A DNA stretch of 64,000 bases, taken from positions 411,139-475,138 of the forward strand of contig CBDCRK010000032.1 in the NCBI GenBank assembly GCA_965220955.1. The letters are read 5' to 3'. This stretch comes from CBDCRK01 sp965220955 (lineage in GTDB: Bacteria > Desulfobacterota > Binatia > Bin18 > CBDCRK01). Below the pieces are notes generated by a model. The model saw only the letters and a program-made list of their open reading frames with translations. It was not told the DNA's origin and did no database searches. Of the stretch, positions 42,504 to 50,857 are shown piece by piece. A program made the translations under genes and the position numbers. Position 1 is the first letter of the stretch. Each line of letters opens with the position of its first letter.

Positions 42504-42573
42504 CGTAGGGGCAGGCCCCCGTGCCTGCCCGCCCCCAAGGCAACCACAGGGGGTTGCCCCTACAGGGAAGCGA
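42504..42573. repeat. GTAGGGGC/GCCCCTAC-type interspersed palindrome
   Basis: Outer arms GTAGGGGCA and TGCCCCTAC, with inner arms GGCAGGC...GCCTGCC and CAACC...GGTTG. It is of the same class as the element inserted in lipB at 36275. Confidence 0.7.
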
Positions 42574-42778
42574 AGGATTTCCGCCGCGCTGATCTAGGAA
42601 GATTCCGAGCCTCAAGACACTCTATAGAGATCCCGCCGTCGGTCTTTGCCTCCTACAACGCTAAAGCTCTAGCTCAGTGCAGACGCTTTGATGGCAGGTA
42701 GAAGCCTTATGTCAAGGCCTGCGGCTGGGGTCACAGCCTTTCTCACTTTCATTGCCATGGCAAAACTTTACTACTATT

Positions 42779-42802
42779 CCCCTTCCCCTGGAGGGGAAGG
42801 GG
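42779..42802. terminator. Hairpin downstream of lon (CCCCTTCCCCT element)
   Basis: A perfect 11-base stem (CCCCTTCCCCT, loop GG, AGGGGAAGGGG) 26 bases beyond the lon stop. It belongs to the CCCCTTCCCC/GGGGAAGGGG class of repeats. There is no T-tract on the lon side, so a terminator role is plausible but not certain. Confidence 0.5.
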
Positions 42803-42827
42803 GTTGGGGGGGCCTAGGAGAAAGGGG

Positions 42828-45278
42828 TTACGAGTAGGCTCCTGCCTGGGGTAGTTGCTGGGCCGCCTGTTGCTCGGCGGCGATGGTAATAGGTTCAAGC
42901 GCCTGATCGAGAACCTCGTCAATAGTATCTACAAAGATAAATTTCATATCCTGGCGTATCTCTTCGGGAATGTCCTCAAGGTCTTTCTCATTGCGCTTGG
43001 GCAAAATAACTGTCTCAATGCCGGCTCGTTTAGCAGCCAGAACTTTTTCTTTCACACCACCAACAGGCATGACTTTGCCCCGTAAGGTGATCTCACCTGT
43101 CATGGCTACATGAGAACGGAGAAGCCGGCCGGTAAGTAAGGAGGCTAGGGAGGAAGCCATAGTGACGCCTGCAGAGGGTCCGTCTTTGGGGATACCGCCG
43201 GCAGGTACATGGATATGAATATCACAGCTCTCAAAAAACTCTGCAGCAATGCCCAGACGGTCGGCCTTGGAGCGAACATAAGAAAGGGCAGCCTGGGCCG
43301 ATTCTTTCATGACATCGCCCAGGTGACCGGTCAAAGTGATCCCCTTCTTGCCCGCCATCTTGGTGGACTCAATGAAGAGGATATCTCCTCCATTAGGGGT
43401 CCAAGCTAGCCCAATAGCCACCCCTGGTTCGTGAGCACGCTCGGCTACCTCGGAGAAAAACTTTTCATGCCTCAGGTATTCATAGACCTTTTCTGGGGTG
43501 ACCATTACTTTTTCGTTAAGCCCCTCGGTAATGGCTCGGGCTACCTTACGACACACGCCACCGATTTCCCTTTCCATGTTGCGCACTCCAGCTTCACGGG
43601 TGTACGAGTGCACAATCTTCAGTATGGCCTCATCCGCAAAAGCAATATTGTCGGCAGTCAGACCGTTTTCATTGATCTGCTTGGGAGTAAGGTGGCGCTT
43701 AGCAATTTCTAGCTTCTCGTGCTCGGTGTATCCAGCCAGCTCGATCACTTCCATACGGTCTTTGAGGGCAGGCGGCACAGGCTCAAGGTAGTTAGCGGTT
43801 GTGATAAACATCACTTTGGAAAGATCGAAAGGAACATCGAGGTAGTGGTCCTGAAAGGAGAAGTTCTGCTCGGGATCAAGTACTTCAAGTAGGGCCGAGG
43901 CCGGGTCTCCGCGAAAGTCCATACCCAGCTTGTCAATCTCATCTAGCATAAAGAGAGGGTTGTTCGAGCCAGCGGTACGTAAACTCTGTATGACGCGGCC
44001 GGGAAGGGAGCCAATGTAAGTGCGGCGATGGCCTCGGATCTCTGCCTCGTCGCGGATACCGCCCAACGAAAGCCGTATAAACTTCCGCCCCATAGCTCGT
44101 GCAATTGAGCGACCGAGTGAGGTTTTGCCTACCCCCGGGGGGCCAACAAAGCAAAGAATAGGGCCCTTGGAGTCCCCCTTGAGCTTGCGCACCGCCAGGT
44201 ACTCGAGAATCCTTTCCTTGATCTTTTCGAGATCGTAGTGGTCCTCGTCTAATACCTGGCGGGCATGAGGGATATCGAGGTTGTCATCAGTGGAGATTGC
44301 CCAGGGGAGGGTAACCAGGCACTCTAGATATGTGCGGACCACGCTGTGCTCGGCTGACTCAGGTGGGATGAGGCGCAGCCGTTCAAGCTCATTCTCCGCG
44401 GCTTTTTGCGCCTCAGGGGGCATCTTGGCCTCATCAATCTTTTTGCGTAGCTCTTCAACCTCGGCACTACGAGCATCCCCCTCACCCAGCTCTTTCTGAA
44501 TGGCCCTCATCTGCTGGCGGAGATAAAAATCCTTTTGATTCTTGTTGAGCTCGGTCTGTACCTGAGACTGGATCTTGTTTCCTAACTCGCTCAGTTCGAT
44601 TTCTCGATTTAAAATAGCAGAGATCTTCTCAAGGCGTGAGTTAACCTCAAAGGAGTTAAGTAAGTCTTGCTTTTCTTCGAGAGAAATATTGAGGTGCGCA
44701 GCGATCAGGTCCGTCATTTTGCCTGGATCCTTGACGTTCATCACCACCCCCTGGAGTTCATCAGGAAGATAGGGGACCATGGAGACAAACTTGGCAAACT
44801 GGCTGGCTATATGCACCTGTAAAGCATTGAGGTCCTTGGAAGGAAGATAAACCTCTTCCAGATGACGAATCCGTGCCCGCAGGTAGGGCTCGCGCTGGGT
44901 ATATTCTTGAATGCTGATCCGTTTCAACCCCTGTACTAGAATGCGTACACTGCCGTCCGGATATTTGAGCATTTTTACAATGCGTCCAGCGCTGCCGTGA
45001 GCAAAAAGATCATGTGGATTAGGGTTTTCCTCATCGGGGTTTTTCTGGGCAACTAAGCCTAGTATACGATCTCCCTTGAGGCATTCTTCAACCAGTTTGA
45101 GAGAAGCACCACGAGAAATTAATAAAGGAACCATAGCCGCAGGAAAAATGACCACCCCCCGCAGAGGTAGGATGGAGACTTCAGCTGGCAAAGTTACATC
45201 GCTTAAGTCTTCCGTACCAAAGGTTTGCTGTTTCTGCACCTCTTCCTCTTCCGCAGCACATGCCCAAATGTCTGTCAT
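42828..45278 (-). CDS. lon: ATP-dependent protease Lon
   Basis: A full-length 816-residue Lon. The N-terminal domain (VSILPLRGVVIFPAAMVPLL) and coiled-coil are followed by the AAA+ module with Walker A (FVGPPGVGKTSLGRSIA) and Walker B (NPLFMLDEIDKLG), then the serine-lysine protease domain: IPKDGPSAGVTMASSLASLL with Ser702 and GEITLRGKVMPVGGVKEKVL with the catalytic Lys near 745. It degrades misfolded proteins and regulators such as antitoxins, including MazE-type (known for E. coli). The gene is divergent from the DUF4149 gene, with an inverted repeat between them. Confidence 0.97.
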   Translation of the reverse strand: MTDIWACAAEEEEVQKQQTFGTEDLSDVTLPAEVSILPLRGVVIFPAAMVPLLISRGASLKLVEECLKGDRILGLVAQKNPDEENPNPHDLFAHGSAGRIVKMLKYPDGSVRILVQGLKRISIQEYTQREPYLRARIRHLEEVYLPSKDLNALQVHIASQFAKFVSMVPYLPDELQGVVMNVKDPGKMTDLIAAHLNISLEEKQDLLNSFEVNSRLEKISAILNREIELSELGNKIQSQVQTELNKNQKDFYLRQQMRAIQKELGEGDARSAEVEELRKKIDEAKMPPEAQKAAENELERLRLIPPESAEHSVVRTYLECLVTLPWAISTDDNLDIPHARQVLDEDHYDLEKIKERILEYLAVRKLKGDSKGPILCFVGPPGVGKTSLGRSIARAMGRKFIRLSLGGIRDEAEIRGHRRTYIGSLPGRVIQSLRTAGSNNPLFMLDEIDKLGMDFRGDPASALLEVLDPEQNFSFQDHYLDVPFDLSKVMFITTANYLEPVPPALKDRMEVIELAGYTEHEKLEIAKRHLTPKQINENGLTADNIAFADEAILKIVHSYTREAGVRNMEREIGGVCRKVARAITEGLNEKVMVTPEKVYEYLRHEKFFSEVAERAHEPGVAIGLAWTPNGGDILFIESTKMAGKKGITLTGHLGDVMKESAQAALSYVRSKADRLGIAAEFFESCDIHIHVPAGGIPKDGPSAGVTMASSLASLLTGRLLRSHVAMTGEITLRGKVMPVGGVKEKVLAAKRAGIETVILPKRNEKDLEDIPEEIRQDMKFIFVDTIDEVLDQALEPITIAAEQQAAQQLPQAGAYS

Positions 45279-45350
45279 AAGCTAATACCCTCCAATCTCT
45301 AATTCTGGATGGGGCCATTTGAGAAAATAATACATGCCCTAGCATTGCAC

Positions 45351-45392
45351 AAGGGGTCAAGACCGGATAAAAATGACTGGGCTTGACCCTTT
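45351..45392. promoter_or_regulatory. Inverted repeat AAGGGGTCAAG/CTTGACCCTTT between divergent genes
   Basis: AAGGGGTCAAG at 45351-45361 and CTTGACCCTTT at 45382-45392 are near-perfect inverted repeats 20 bases apart, within the divergent promoter region of lon and the DUF4149 gene. It could be an operator or a stem-loop. It does not match CIRCE. Confidence 0.3.
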
Positions 45393-45424
45393 ATGAATAG
45401 AACCACTCCCATGAGGGGAAGGCT

Positions 45425-45901
45425 GTGGAAGTCGTTTTAAAGTTCCTCTACTTTGCCGCGCTCATTGTTTGGCTTGGTGAAGTGATCTTTTTTTCCTTTG
45501 TTGCCGCCCCTGTGGCCTTCCGAACCCTTCCTACCCCAGAGGCAGGACGGGTGGTAGGAGCCATTTTTCCTTACTATTATGCTTTGGGGACGGTCGCTGG
45601 AGTTGTTGCCTTGTCGGTCGGATTTCTTCTGCGTCTACAGGCGCAGGGAGATAAAGGGAAATGGCTGCTGGCCATGATCTTCTTGCTCATCATGCTTGGA
45701 GCAAACCTCTGTGCCTGGCGGGTGATTCTTCCCCGTACTCAGGTGCTGCGGTCAGAGATGCATAGCGCTTCTGCCGATCCTCTCCCTGCTGTTGCAGCTA
45801 AGTTTCGTCGCCTCCACGCTAGCGCCATGGTGCTTAACCTTGTGGTACTACTTGCTGGGGCCGGGGTTGTTATTATGGCAGTGGTCACATTACGGCTCTA
45901 G
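45425..45901 (+). CDS. DUF4149 (TMEM205-like) membrane protein
   Basis: A 158-residue integral membrane protein with four predicted helices: LYFAALIVWLGEVIFFSFV, YYYALGTVAGVVALSVGFLL, WLLAMIFLLIMLGANLCAW and LNLVVLLAGAGVVIMAVVTL. The FFSFVAAPVAFRTLP segment and the pattern of helices match DUF4149. The start is GTG after GAGGGGAAGGCT. Function is unknown. Confidence 0.82.
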   Translation: MEVVLKFLYFAALIVWLGEVIFFSFVAAPVAFRTLPTPEAGRVVGAIFPYYYALGTVAGVVALSVGFLLRLQAQGDKGKWLLAMIFLLIMLGANLCAWRVILPRTQVLRSEMHSASADPLPAVAAKFRRLHASAMVLNLVVLLAGAGVVIMAVVTLRL

Positions 45902-45935
45902 GGGGGCTCTAGGGGCAGCCTTACAACTGACTATT

Positions 45936-46688
45936 ATGAAACACTACCGCGCTATTCTCTTTGATCTCTTTAATACTGTTGCGCTTTTTGATCCACAGAA
46001 GTTGCCGACTTTTGAGTGGGAGGGGAAAACTTTACGTTCTACTATGGGTAAAGTACGCTTGACTGTCGAACAGATTTTTCCTCATATACCTTTTTCCTTA
46101 TTTTTTAAGACCCTTACGGAAGTAAGTCAAGAATTAGGTGAAGTACGTACTCGGGAGCTGCGTGAAATTCCTTCGCTTGAGCGTTTCCGCCAGGTGCTTA
46201 GGAGGTTAGGGGAGGCGGATTCACCAGAGAGCTTAGCCAGAGCGCAGGAGCTGTCCCTTGCCCATATGGAGCTTTTGGCTGCGGCCACGCAGGTACCAGA
46301 AGATCACCGAAGCCTGCTTGCTGCTGTGCATGGGGAGTATGCCGTGGCCCTTGTCTCCAATTTTGATCATGCCCCTACCGCTCGCGCAATTTTAAAAAAA
46401 TGGGGTATTGAAACGTATTTTGATGCAGTCCTTATTTCAGATGAATTTGGTTGGCGCAAACCTCATCAATCAATTTTTACTGCGGCCTTAGAGCAGTTGG
46501 GTATAGAACCCCAAGAGGCCCTTTTTATTGGTGACTCCCTGGTAGACGATGTGGAAGGAGCCAAAGCAGCCTGCCTTGATGTTGTGTGGATAAACCGTGA
46601 CGGAAAAGAATATCCTACTGGCAAGCCGCTGCCAAATTTTATGATCAAAAGCCTTCCTGAAATTGGCAATATTATTTTGAAACAATAG
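45936..46688 (+). CDS. HAD-superfamily hydrolase
   Basis: The start at 45936 is set by the HAD motif MKHYRAILFDLFNTVALFD; a longer frame overlaps the previous gene without homology. Motif II lies in YAVALVSNFDHAPTA, motif III lysine in DEFGWRKPHQSIFTAALEQL and motif IV in EALFIGDSLVDDVEGAKAA. The 250-residue chain has a helical cap of the C1 type. The first aspartate (D-L-F-N-T) is followed by Phe-Asn, not the usual second Asp at +2; in phosphatases D-x-D is typical, so Asn in that place (D-L-F-N) suggests dehalogenase- or YjjG-like relatives. The substrate is unknown. Confidence 0.88.
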   Translation: MKHYRAILFDLFNTVALFDPQKLPTFEWEGKTLRSTMGKVRLTVEQIFPHIPFSLFFKTLTEVSQELGEVRTRELREIPSLERFRQVLRRLGEADSPESLARAQELSLAHMELLAAATQVPEDHRSLLAAVHGEYAVALVSNFDHAPTARAILKKWGIETYFDAVLISDEFGWRKPHQSIFTAALEQLGIEPQEALFIGDSLVDDVEGAKAACLDVVWINRDGKEYPTGKPLPNFMIKSLPEIGNIILKQ

Positions 46689-46689
46689 C

Positions 46690-47529
46690 TTAGATCAGTT
46701 TATTTAAGAAACGCTTGAGAATAGCAAAATATTCTTCTCCACCTACACTATAAGTATTGTTATGCCCGGCTCTACGGATGGTATAGAATTCCTTTGGTTC
46801 TAATGCCGCAGCATAGAGCCGTTGTCCCTGAGAGTAAGGGACAATCTCGTCCTGGTCTCCATGGATAACGAGTAGGGGACAGTTGATCTGAGTAATCTTA
46901 GCAAGAGAGTCGTAGCGAGTACGAAGAAATGGACCGAGAGGGAGGAAGGGGAAGACGATTCTGGCCATTTCTCGAACCGAGAGAAATGGAGATTCAAGAA
47001 TAAGACCGGCAGGAGGTTCTTTTACCGCCAGGTTCACTGCCACCGCGCTGCCTAAGGAGCGGCCAAAATAAACAATACCTGCAGAGTCTAGATCAGAGCG
47101 AGAACGGAGATAGGCAAGGGCTCCTTCAGCGTCCCGATAGGTTCCTTCTTCGGAGACCTGACCTGTGCTACGGCCATATGCGCGGTAGTCGAAAATAAAG
47201 ATATGAACATCAACAAGATTGTGAAGGAGCCGGATGTTGTCCAGACGGTGGCTAATATTTCCCGCATTGCCATGGCACCACAGAACGGTCAGAGGTCCTT
47301 TCCTGGGAATGAACCAACCATGAAGTCGGACCCCATCGGTGGCTGAAAAGGCGACTTCCTCATACTCAAGCCCTAGATCAGCAGGTGTTTGTACAAGTGT
47401 TTTTTCCGGATGAAAGATGAACCATCTTTCCATTGTCTGCCTGCAGCCGTAGAAGATAAACAAATAAAGCATAAACAGGTAAAGGAAGGAAAGATGCCAG
47501 AAACGGTACAGATTGCTCTGGTTAGCCAT
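46690..47529 (-). CDS. Alpha/beta hydrolase (ABHD13/YfhR-like) with N-terminal membrane anchor
   Basis: A 279-residue serine hydrolase with a membrane helix (LSFLYLFMLYLFIFYGC). The fold landmarks are VLWCHGNAGNISHRL (oxyanion region), FDYRAYGRSTGQ, GIVYFGRSLGSAVAVNLAV with the nucleophile Ser in G-R-S-L-G, LVIHGDQDEIVPYSQG (Asp) and RAGHNNTY (His). Members cleave thioesters, esters or peptides; the substrate is unknown. It converges with the HAD gene and leaves two bases between their stops. Confidence 0.87.
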   Translation of the reverse strand: MANQSNLYRFWHLSFLYLFMLYLFIFYGCRQTMERWFIFHPEKTLVQTPADLGLEYEEVAFSATDGVRLHGWFIPRKGPLTVLWCHGNAGNISHRLDNIRLLHNLVDVHIFIFDYRAYGRSTGQVSEEGTYRDAEGALAYLRSRSDLDSAGIVYFGRSLGSAVAVNLAVKEPPAGLILESPFLSVREMARIVFPFLPLGPFLRTRYDSLAKITQINCPLLVIHGDQDEIVPYSQGQRLYAAALEPKEFYTIRRAGHNNTYSVGGEEYFAILKRFLNKLI

Positions 47530-47577
47530 GGTGATCTACACCTAGAGGTCCTCCGTTAGGCAGAGGAGGGAGGGTAA

Positions 47578-47706
47578 AGGTTAGCACAAGAGGGGGTGAC
47601 TGTGGTGTATGGTGGCTTCGGTAAGATGATAAAAGCAGTAGTCAAGAAAGCTTTTGCCGAGGGGGCGCTGTCGGTAGATGAGGTCTCTAGGCGGCAGGAA
47701 CCATAG
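47578..47706 (+). pseudogene. Fragment of a LOG/TIGR00725-like Rossmann nucleotide-binding protein
   Basis: A 42-codon frame reads RLAQEGVTVVYGGFGKMIKA and VVKKAFAEGALS before a stop. The pattern L-A-x-x-G-x-x-V-V-Y-G-G-x-x-x-x-M-x-A-V resembles the phosphate loop of LOG-type (YGG-G-x-x-x-x-M) proteins. There is no start and the rest is missing. The call is tentative. Confidence 0.35.
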
Positions 47707-47745
47707 AAAGCTATGGAGCAGGACAATCGCAACTGCACGAAAATC

Positions 47746-48522
47746 TTAGATCTGGCGAGGTGCACTCGAGCCGCTCTGACGCATGCGCTTGCGCAGGATG
47801 GGGATGGTGTTGATGTTAGCCGCACGTAGTAGGTCCCAATAGATTCCTCGGGGGCGAGGATATACCGAACGGGTAGCAATCACCTCAGTAGGCGTAATAA
47901 GGAAATCTACCGGGATATCGTGAGGAAACATAGGTATTTTGTGGAGAATAATCTGAAGGCGATGGAGGGTGGTAACAATAGGAGTCAGCTCCCGTACCCT
48001 ATTCTCTTCACGAAGGAGTCCGTATTCAAGATCAGAATATCCGCCGCCTTTTCCCACCCGTGCTCCGTCTTTTCCTACCGCTATCGAACCACACACCACC
48101 ATGTCTACGGGTCGCATCTCTCCAAGAGAAACTGGGCGGCCGTACTTCACTGCTCCCTTGATACTTGCCGCCAAAAGAACCCGGCTGCCAAGCTTGTGGG
48201 GATCAAGCTCGATAAAACAGTTTTCGGTTCGTAGCTTAGGCACCGCCAGATAAAGGACTTTGCCCTCAGCTAGTGCAGCACGCCGTATGGGAAGCTGTGG
48301 AGCATCAGGATTGACCTTAATAACCTGGGCTTTATGCCACACGTTTAGCTCACGCAAAAGCTGAGCTGCTTTCTCTGCCCCAGCAAAATTGGGAATCCTG
48401 CCTTGCGCACCAGGAAAACGCACCACTTCTTCTTGCACCAGGAGCTGCCCAATGGCCTCACGTATCTCCGTCTTGACTGTTGTCCAATGACCGTTGTCAT
48501 GCTTCCACTCATGCGCCGCCAT
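47746..48522 (-). CDS. 5-formyltetrahydrofolate cyclo-ligase-like protein
   Basis: A 258-residue protein of the 5-FCL/MTHFS family. The family segments are TVKTEIREAIGQLLVQEEVV, RRAALAEGKVLYLAVPKL, VDMVVCGSIAVGKDGARVGK followed by GGGYSDLEYGLL (ATP-binding G-x-G-x-G-x-x-D), and IPVDFLITPTEVIATRS. Canonical enzymes are about 190 residues and convert 5-formyl- to 5,10-methenyl-THF with ATP; this subgroup is longer (about 250), with the same core. No clear partner gene is adjacent. Confidence 0.8.
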   Translation of the reverse strand: MAAHEWKHDNGHWTTVKTEIREAIGQLLVQEEVVRFPGAQGRIPNFAGAEKAAQLLRELNVWHKAQVIKVNPDAPQLPIRRAALAEGKVLYLAVPKLRTENCFIELDPHKLGSRVLLAASIKGAVKYGRPVSLGEMRPVDMVVCGSIAVGKDGARVGKGGGYSDLEYGLLREENRVRELTPIVTTLHRLQIILHKIPMFPHDIPVDFLITPTEVIATRSVYPRPRGIYWDLLRAANINTIPILRKRMRQSGSSAPRQI

Positions 48523-48718
48523 AAACCCTCATCCCCGGTCATCGATAGATTGCTTTTGAACTAGTTGTCATTTTTCACATACAGACCATAGAACGTAGAA
48601 AAAAACAAGAATGCTCCTTTCCTCGGTTGCTGGCATTAGCCATCTGCAAACGGTCCTATGGGTAAAGCGAGTATCTGAATTTTACCAATGCGTATCATAA
48701 TGCCAGTGTCGTCATCAA

Positions 48719-48847
48719 GTCAAAAAAGGGGCCTCGTCCCACGTCGGCTACTCCGGCAAATACCGGATTTTAGGGCTCAAACGGCATATCGTGGTGGACG
48801 TTCAGGGGCATCCGCCCTTGTCTGCGCTCATCCACCCCAGGAGTTGA
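48719..48847 (+). mobile_element. IS5-family transposase fragment
   Basis: Forty-two codons read VKKGASSHVGYSGKYRILGL followed by KRHIVVDVQGHPPLSALIHP-R-S and stop. This is the G-x-K-x-x-G-x-KRHI-x-VD-x-x-G part of IS5/ISL2-type DDE transposases, containing a catalytic aspartate region. Nothing else of the element or its terminal repeats was recognised. Confidence 0.65.
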
Positions 48848-48891
48848 AATACTTGCTTTGCCAGATCGATACCGAGTATTGTACACTGTAC
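48836..48891 (-). mobile_element. IS110-family transposase N-terminal fragment
   Basis: On the opposite strand and partly overlapping the IS5 fragment, the sequence reads TILGIDLAKQVFQLLG. This matches the invariant GID-x-AK-x-x-F-x-L opening of IS110 (DEDD) transposases, including the first catalytic aspartate. It runs into the antisense of the IS5 fragment after about 16 codons. The remaining bases of 48523-49029 hold nothing recognisable. Confidence 0.55.
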
Positions 48892-49029
48892 GGCGGGCTC
48901 TTCCGCTCATTTTTGTAATAGTGTATCCATTTTTAGTCCATGATGAGGTCGTTATATGAGAGGGAGCAGTTCCTCTCATTATAACCGAATAACCGAAACA
49001 ATTCAGAGACCTAAAGAAGGAGGAACGAT

Positions 49030-50655
49030 ATGGCAAATTCTCTACAGCAGACACCAGCAGCCGGTACAGGATCGGTCGAGCAGTTTGACGCGGTTGTTAT
49101 CGGAGCCGGAATCTCCGGATTGTATCAGTTGTACCGCTTACGGCAGCTCGGGCTCTCGGTGCAGACCTATGAGGATGGGAGTGGAGTGGGTGGCACCTGG
49201 TATTGGAATCGCTACCCAGGCTGCCGCTTCGATTCCGAGAGTGAAACCTATGGTTATTCGTGGTCGGAGGAACTCTTGCAAGAATGGGACTGGAAGGAAC
49301 ATTATTCCGGCCAGCCGGAGAACGAGCGCTACCTCAATTATGTGGCAGACAAGTTTGACTTGCGCCGGGACATCCAGTTCAATTCTCGGGTCGCTTCGGC
49401 GGTCTACGACGAGCGAGAAAATCGCTGGGAGATCCAGCTGGAGAGTGGCCAGAGGGCACGGGCACAATTTTTAGTCACGGCGGCCGGAATCTTGTCCGCC
49501 CGTTATATGCCCCCGTTTGCGGGGATTGAGAGCTTCAAGGGCGACTCGTATCACACCTCCAGATGGCCGAAGGAACACGTGGACCTCACCGGCAAACGTG
49601 TGGCGGTCATTGGTACTGGTGCCACGGCTGTCCAGCTCATCCCGATAATCGCTAAGGAAGTCGGTCATCTCACGGTCTTTCAGCGCACACCGAACTACTG
49701 CGCGCCGTTGCGGAATTCACTGGTTAACTCGGAGACCCAGCGCCAGTTCAAGGCCAGCTACCCAGAAATTCATAAAAAATGTCGCGAAACTCCTGCCGGC
49801 TTTATATACGACTTCGACCCGCGCTCGACCCTGGAGGTTCCGCGGGAAGAGCGGCTCGCGCTGTATGAGGAGTTGTGGGCGCTACCCGGGTTCAAAAAAT
49901 GGCTGGGCAACTTCCACGACATTATGACCAACCGGGAGGCCAACGAGGACTTCGCTGAGTTTGTCCGCAACAAGATCCGCGAGCGTGTTAAGGATCCCGT
50001 GGTGGCGGAGAAGCTGGCACCCAAGGATCATCCGTTCGGTTCCAAGCGCATCCCCCTGGAGACCGAGTATTACGAGGCTTACAATCGAGACAATGTCTTG
50101 CTGGTCGACCTCCACGAGACTCCGATCGAGTGCATCACCCCTAAAGGCATCAAGACGAGTGACACCGAGTACGAATTCGATGTCATCATCTATGCCACGG
50201 GGTTTGACGCTGTGACCGGGGCGTTGACCAGTATGGACATTCGCGGCGAAGGTGGGCAGACGCTCAAGGACAAATGGGCCGAGGGGCCGCGCACGTACTT
50301 AGGTATCCAGACCGCTGGCTTCCCGAACCTCTTCATTGCCACTAACTCTGCATTCTGCAACTACACCGTATGCGCCGAGACGATTGTGGAATGGATTTCC
50401 GATTGTATCCATTATGTACGCGAGAAGGACTTCACGCGCATTGCGGTCACCCCGCAGGCAGAAGAGGAATGGGTGGAGCACGCCAACGAGTTACTCGAGG
50501 GCTCGCTCTTGACCGAGGCTGACTCCTGGTTTGTGGGGGCGAATATTCCCGGCAAGAAACGCGTTTTCCTCCTCTATGCGAACACCGCCCCGGAATATCG
50601 GAAAAAATGTGCTGAAGTGGCGGCCAATGGCTATGAGGGGTTTGTGCTGCAATAA
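49030..50655 (+). CDS. Baeyer-Villiger monooxygenase (cyclohexanone monooxygenase-like), copy 1
   Basis: A 541-residue type I BVMO. FAD motif DAVVIGAGISGLYQLYRLR (Gly25-x-Gly27-x-x-Gly30), GGTWYWNRYPGCRFDSES (typical of CHMO/PAMO), the BVMO fingerprint FKGDSYHTSRWP (Phe169, Gly171, His175, Trp179), NADPH motif RVAVIGTGATAVQLIPI and the second ATG motif FDVIIYATGFDAVTG. It inserts oxygen next to a carbonyl, giving esters or lactones. A GGAGGAACGAT site precedes the ATG. A near-copy (about 93% identical) follows at 50858, and the region 269-433 is identical in both proteins. Confidence 0.9.
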   Translation: MANSLQQTPAAGTGSVEQFDAVVIGAGISGLYQLYRLRQLGLSVQTYEDGSGVGGTWYWNRYPGCRFDSESETYGYSWSEELLQEWDWKEHYSGQPENERYLNYVADKFDLRRDIQFNSRVASAVYDERENRWEIQLESGQRARAQFLVTAAGILSARYMPPFAGIESFKGDSYHTSRWPKEHVDLTGKRVAVIGTGATAVQLIPIIAKEVGHLTVFQRTPNYCAPLRNSLVNSETQRQFKASYPEIHKKCRETPAGFIYDFDPRSTLEVPREERLALYEELWALPGFKKWLGNFHDIMTNREANEDFAEFVRNKIRERVKDPVVAEKLAPKDHPFGSKRIPLETEYYEAYNRDNVLLVDLHETPIECITPKGIKTSDTEYEFDVIIYATGFDAVTGALTSMDIRGEGGQTLKDKWAEGPRTYLGIQTAGFPNLFIATNSAFCNYTVCAETIVEWISDCIHYVREKDFTRIAVTPQAEEEWVEHANELLEGSLLTEADSWFVGANIPGKKRVFLLYANTAPEYRKKCAEVAANGYEGFVLQ

Positions 50656-50857
50656 ATAGATTCCTCAGCCGAGAGCCAGAAAGGACAGCTGTATGCGGGT
50701 AGGAGCTACCATGAGGAGCATGCAGCTGTTCGCTCGGGAAGTCATGCCAGCGCTTCAGGCGATCGCTCCGCAGCCCATGCACGCTGAAGCGGCTTGAGCG
50801 CCTGACACAGTTCATTAAAAAACCCGACGAGTGAGAGATTTAATAAGGAGGAACGAT

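Larger units (their letters stand above)
41762..42827. other. 1.07-kb region without a supported gene, with repeats
   Basis: No frame resembles a known protein. Structured pieces are: a palindrome CCCATGCCCA-G-TGGGCATGGG at 42279-42299, a GTAGGGGC-type repeat at 42504-42573 and a hairpin at 42779-42802 just after lon. Part of the left half is upstream of hflK and should hold its promoter. Confidence 0.5.

Noticed and set aside
42039..42597. Small plus-strand frames between hflK and lon
   Set aside because: They run through repeat elements, have no ribosome-binding sites and no protein-like composition.
45327..45360. TTGACC and TATTAT upstream of lon as a promoter
   Set aside because: The spacing is 22 bases, too long for a standard sigma-70 promoter, and the boxes do not fit the heat-shock consensus.
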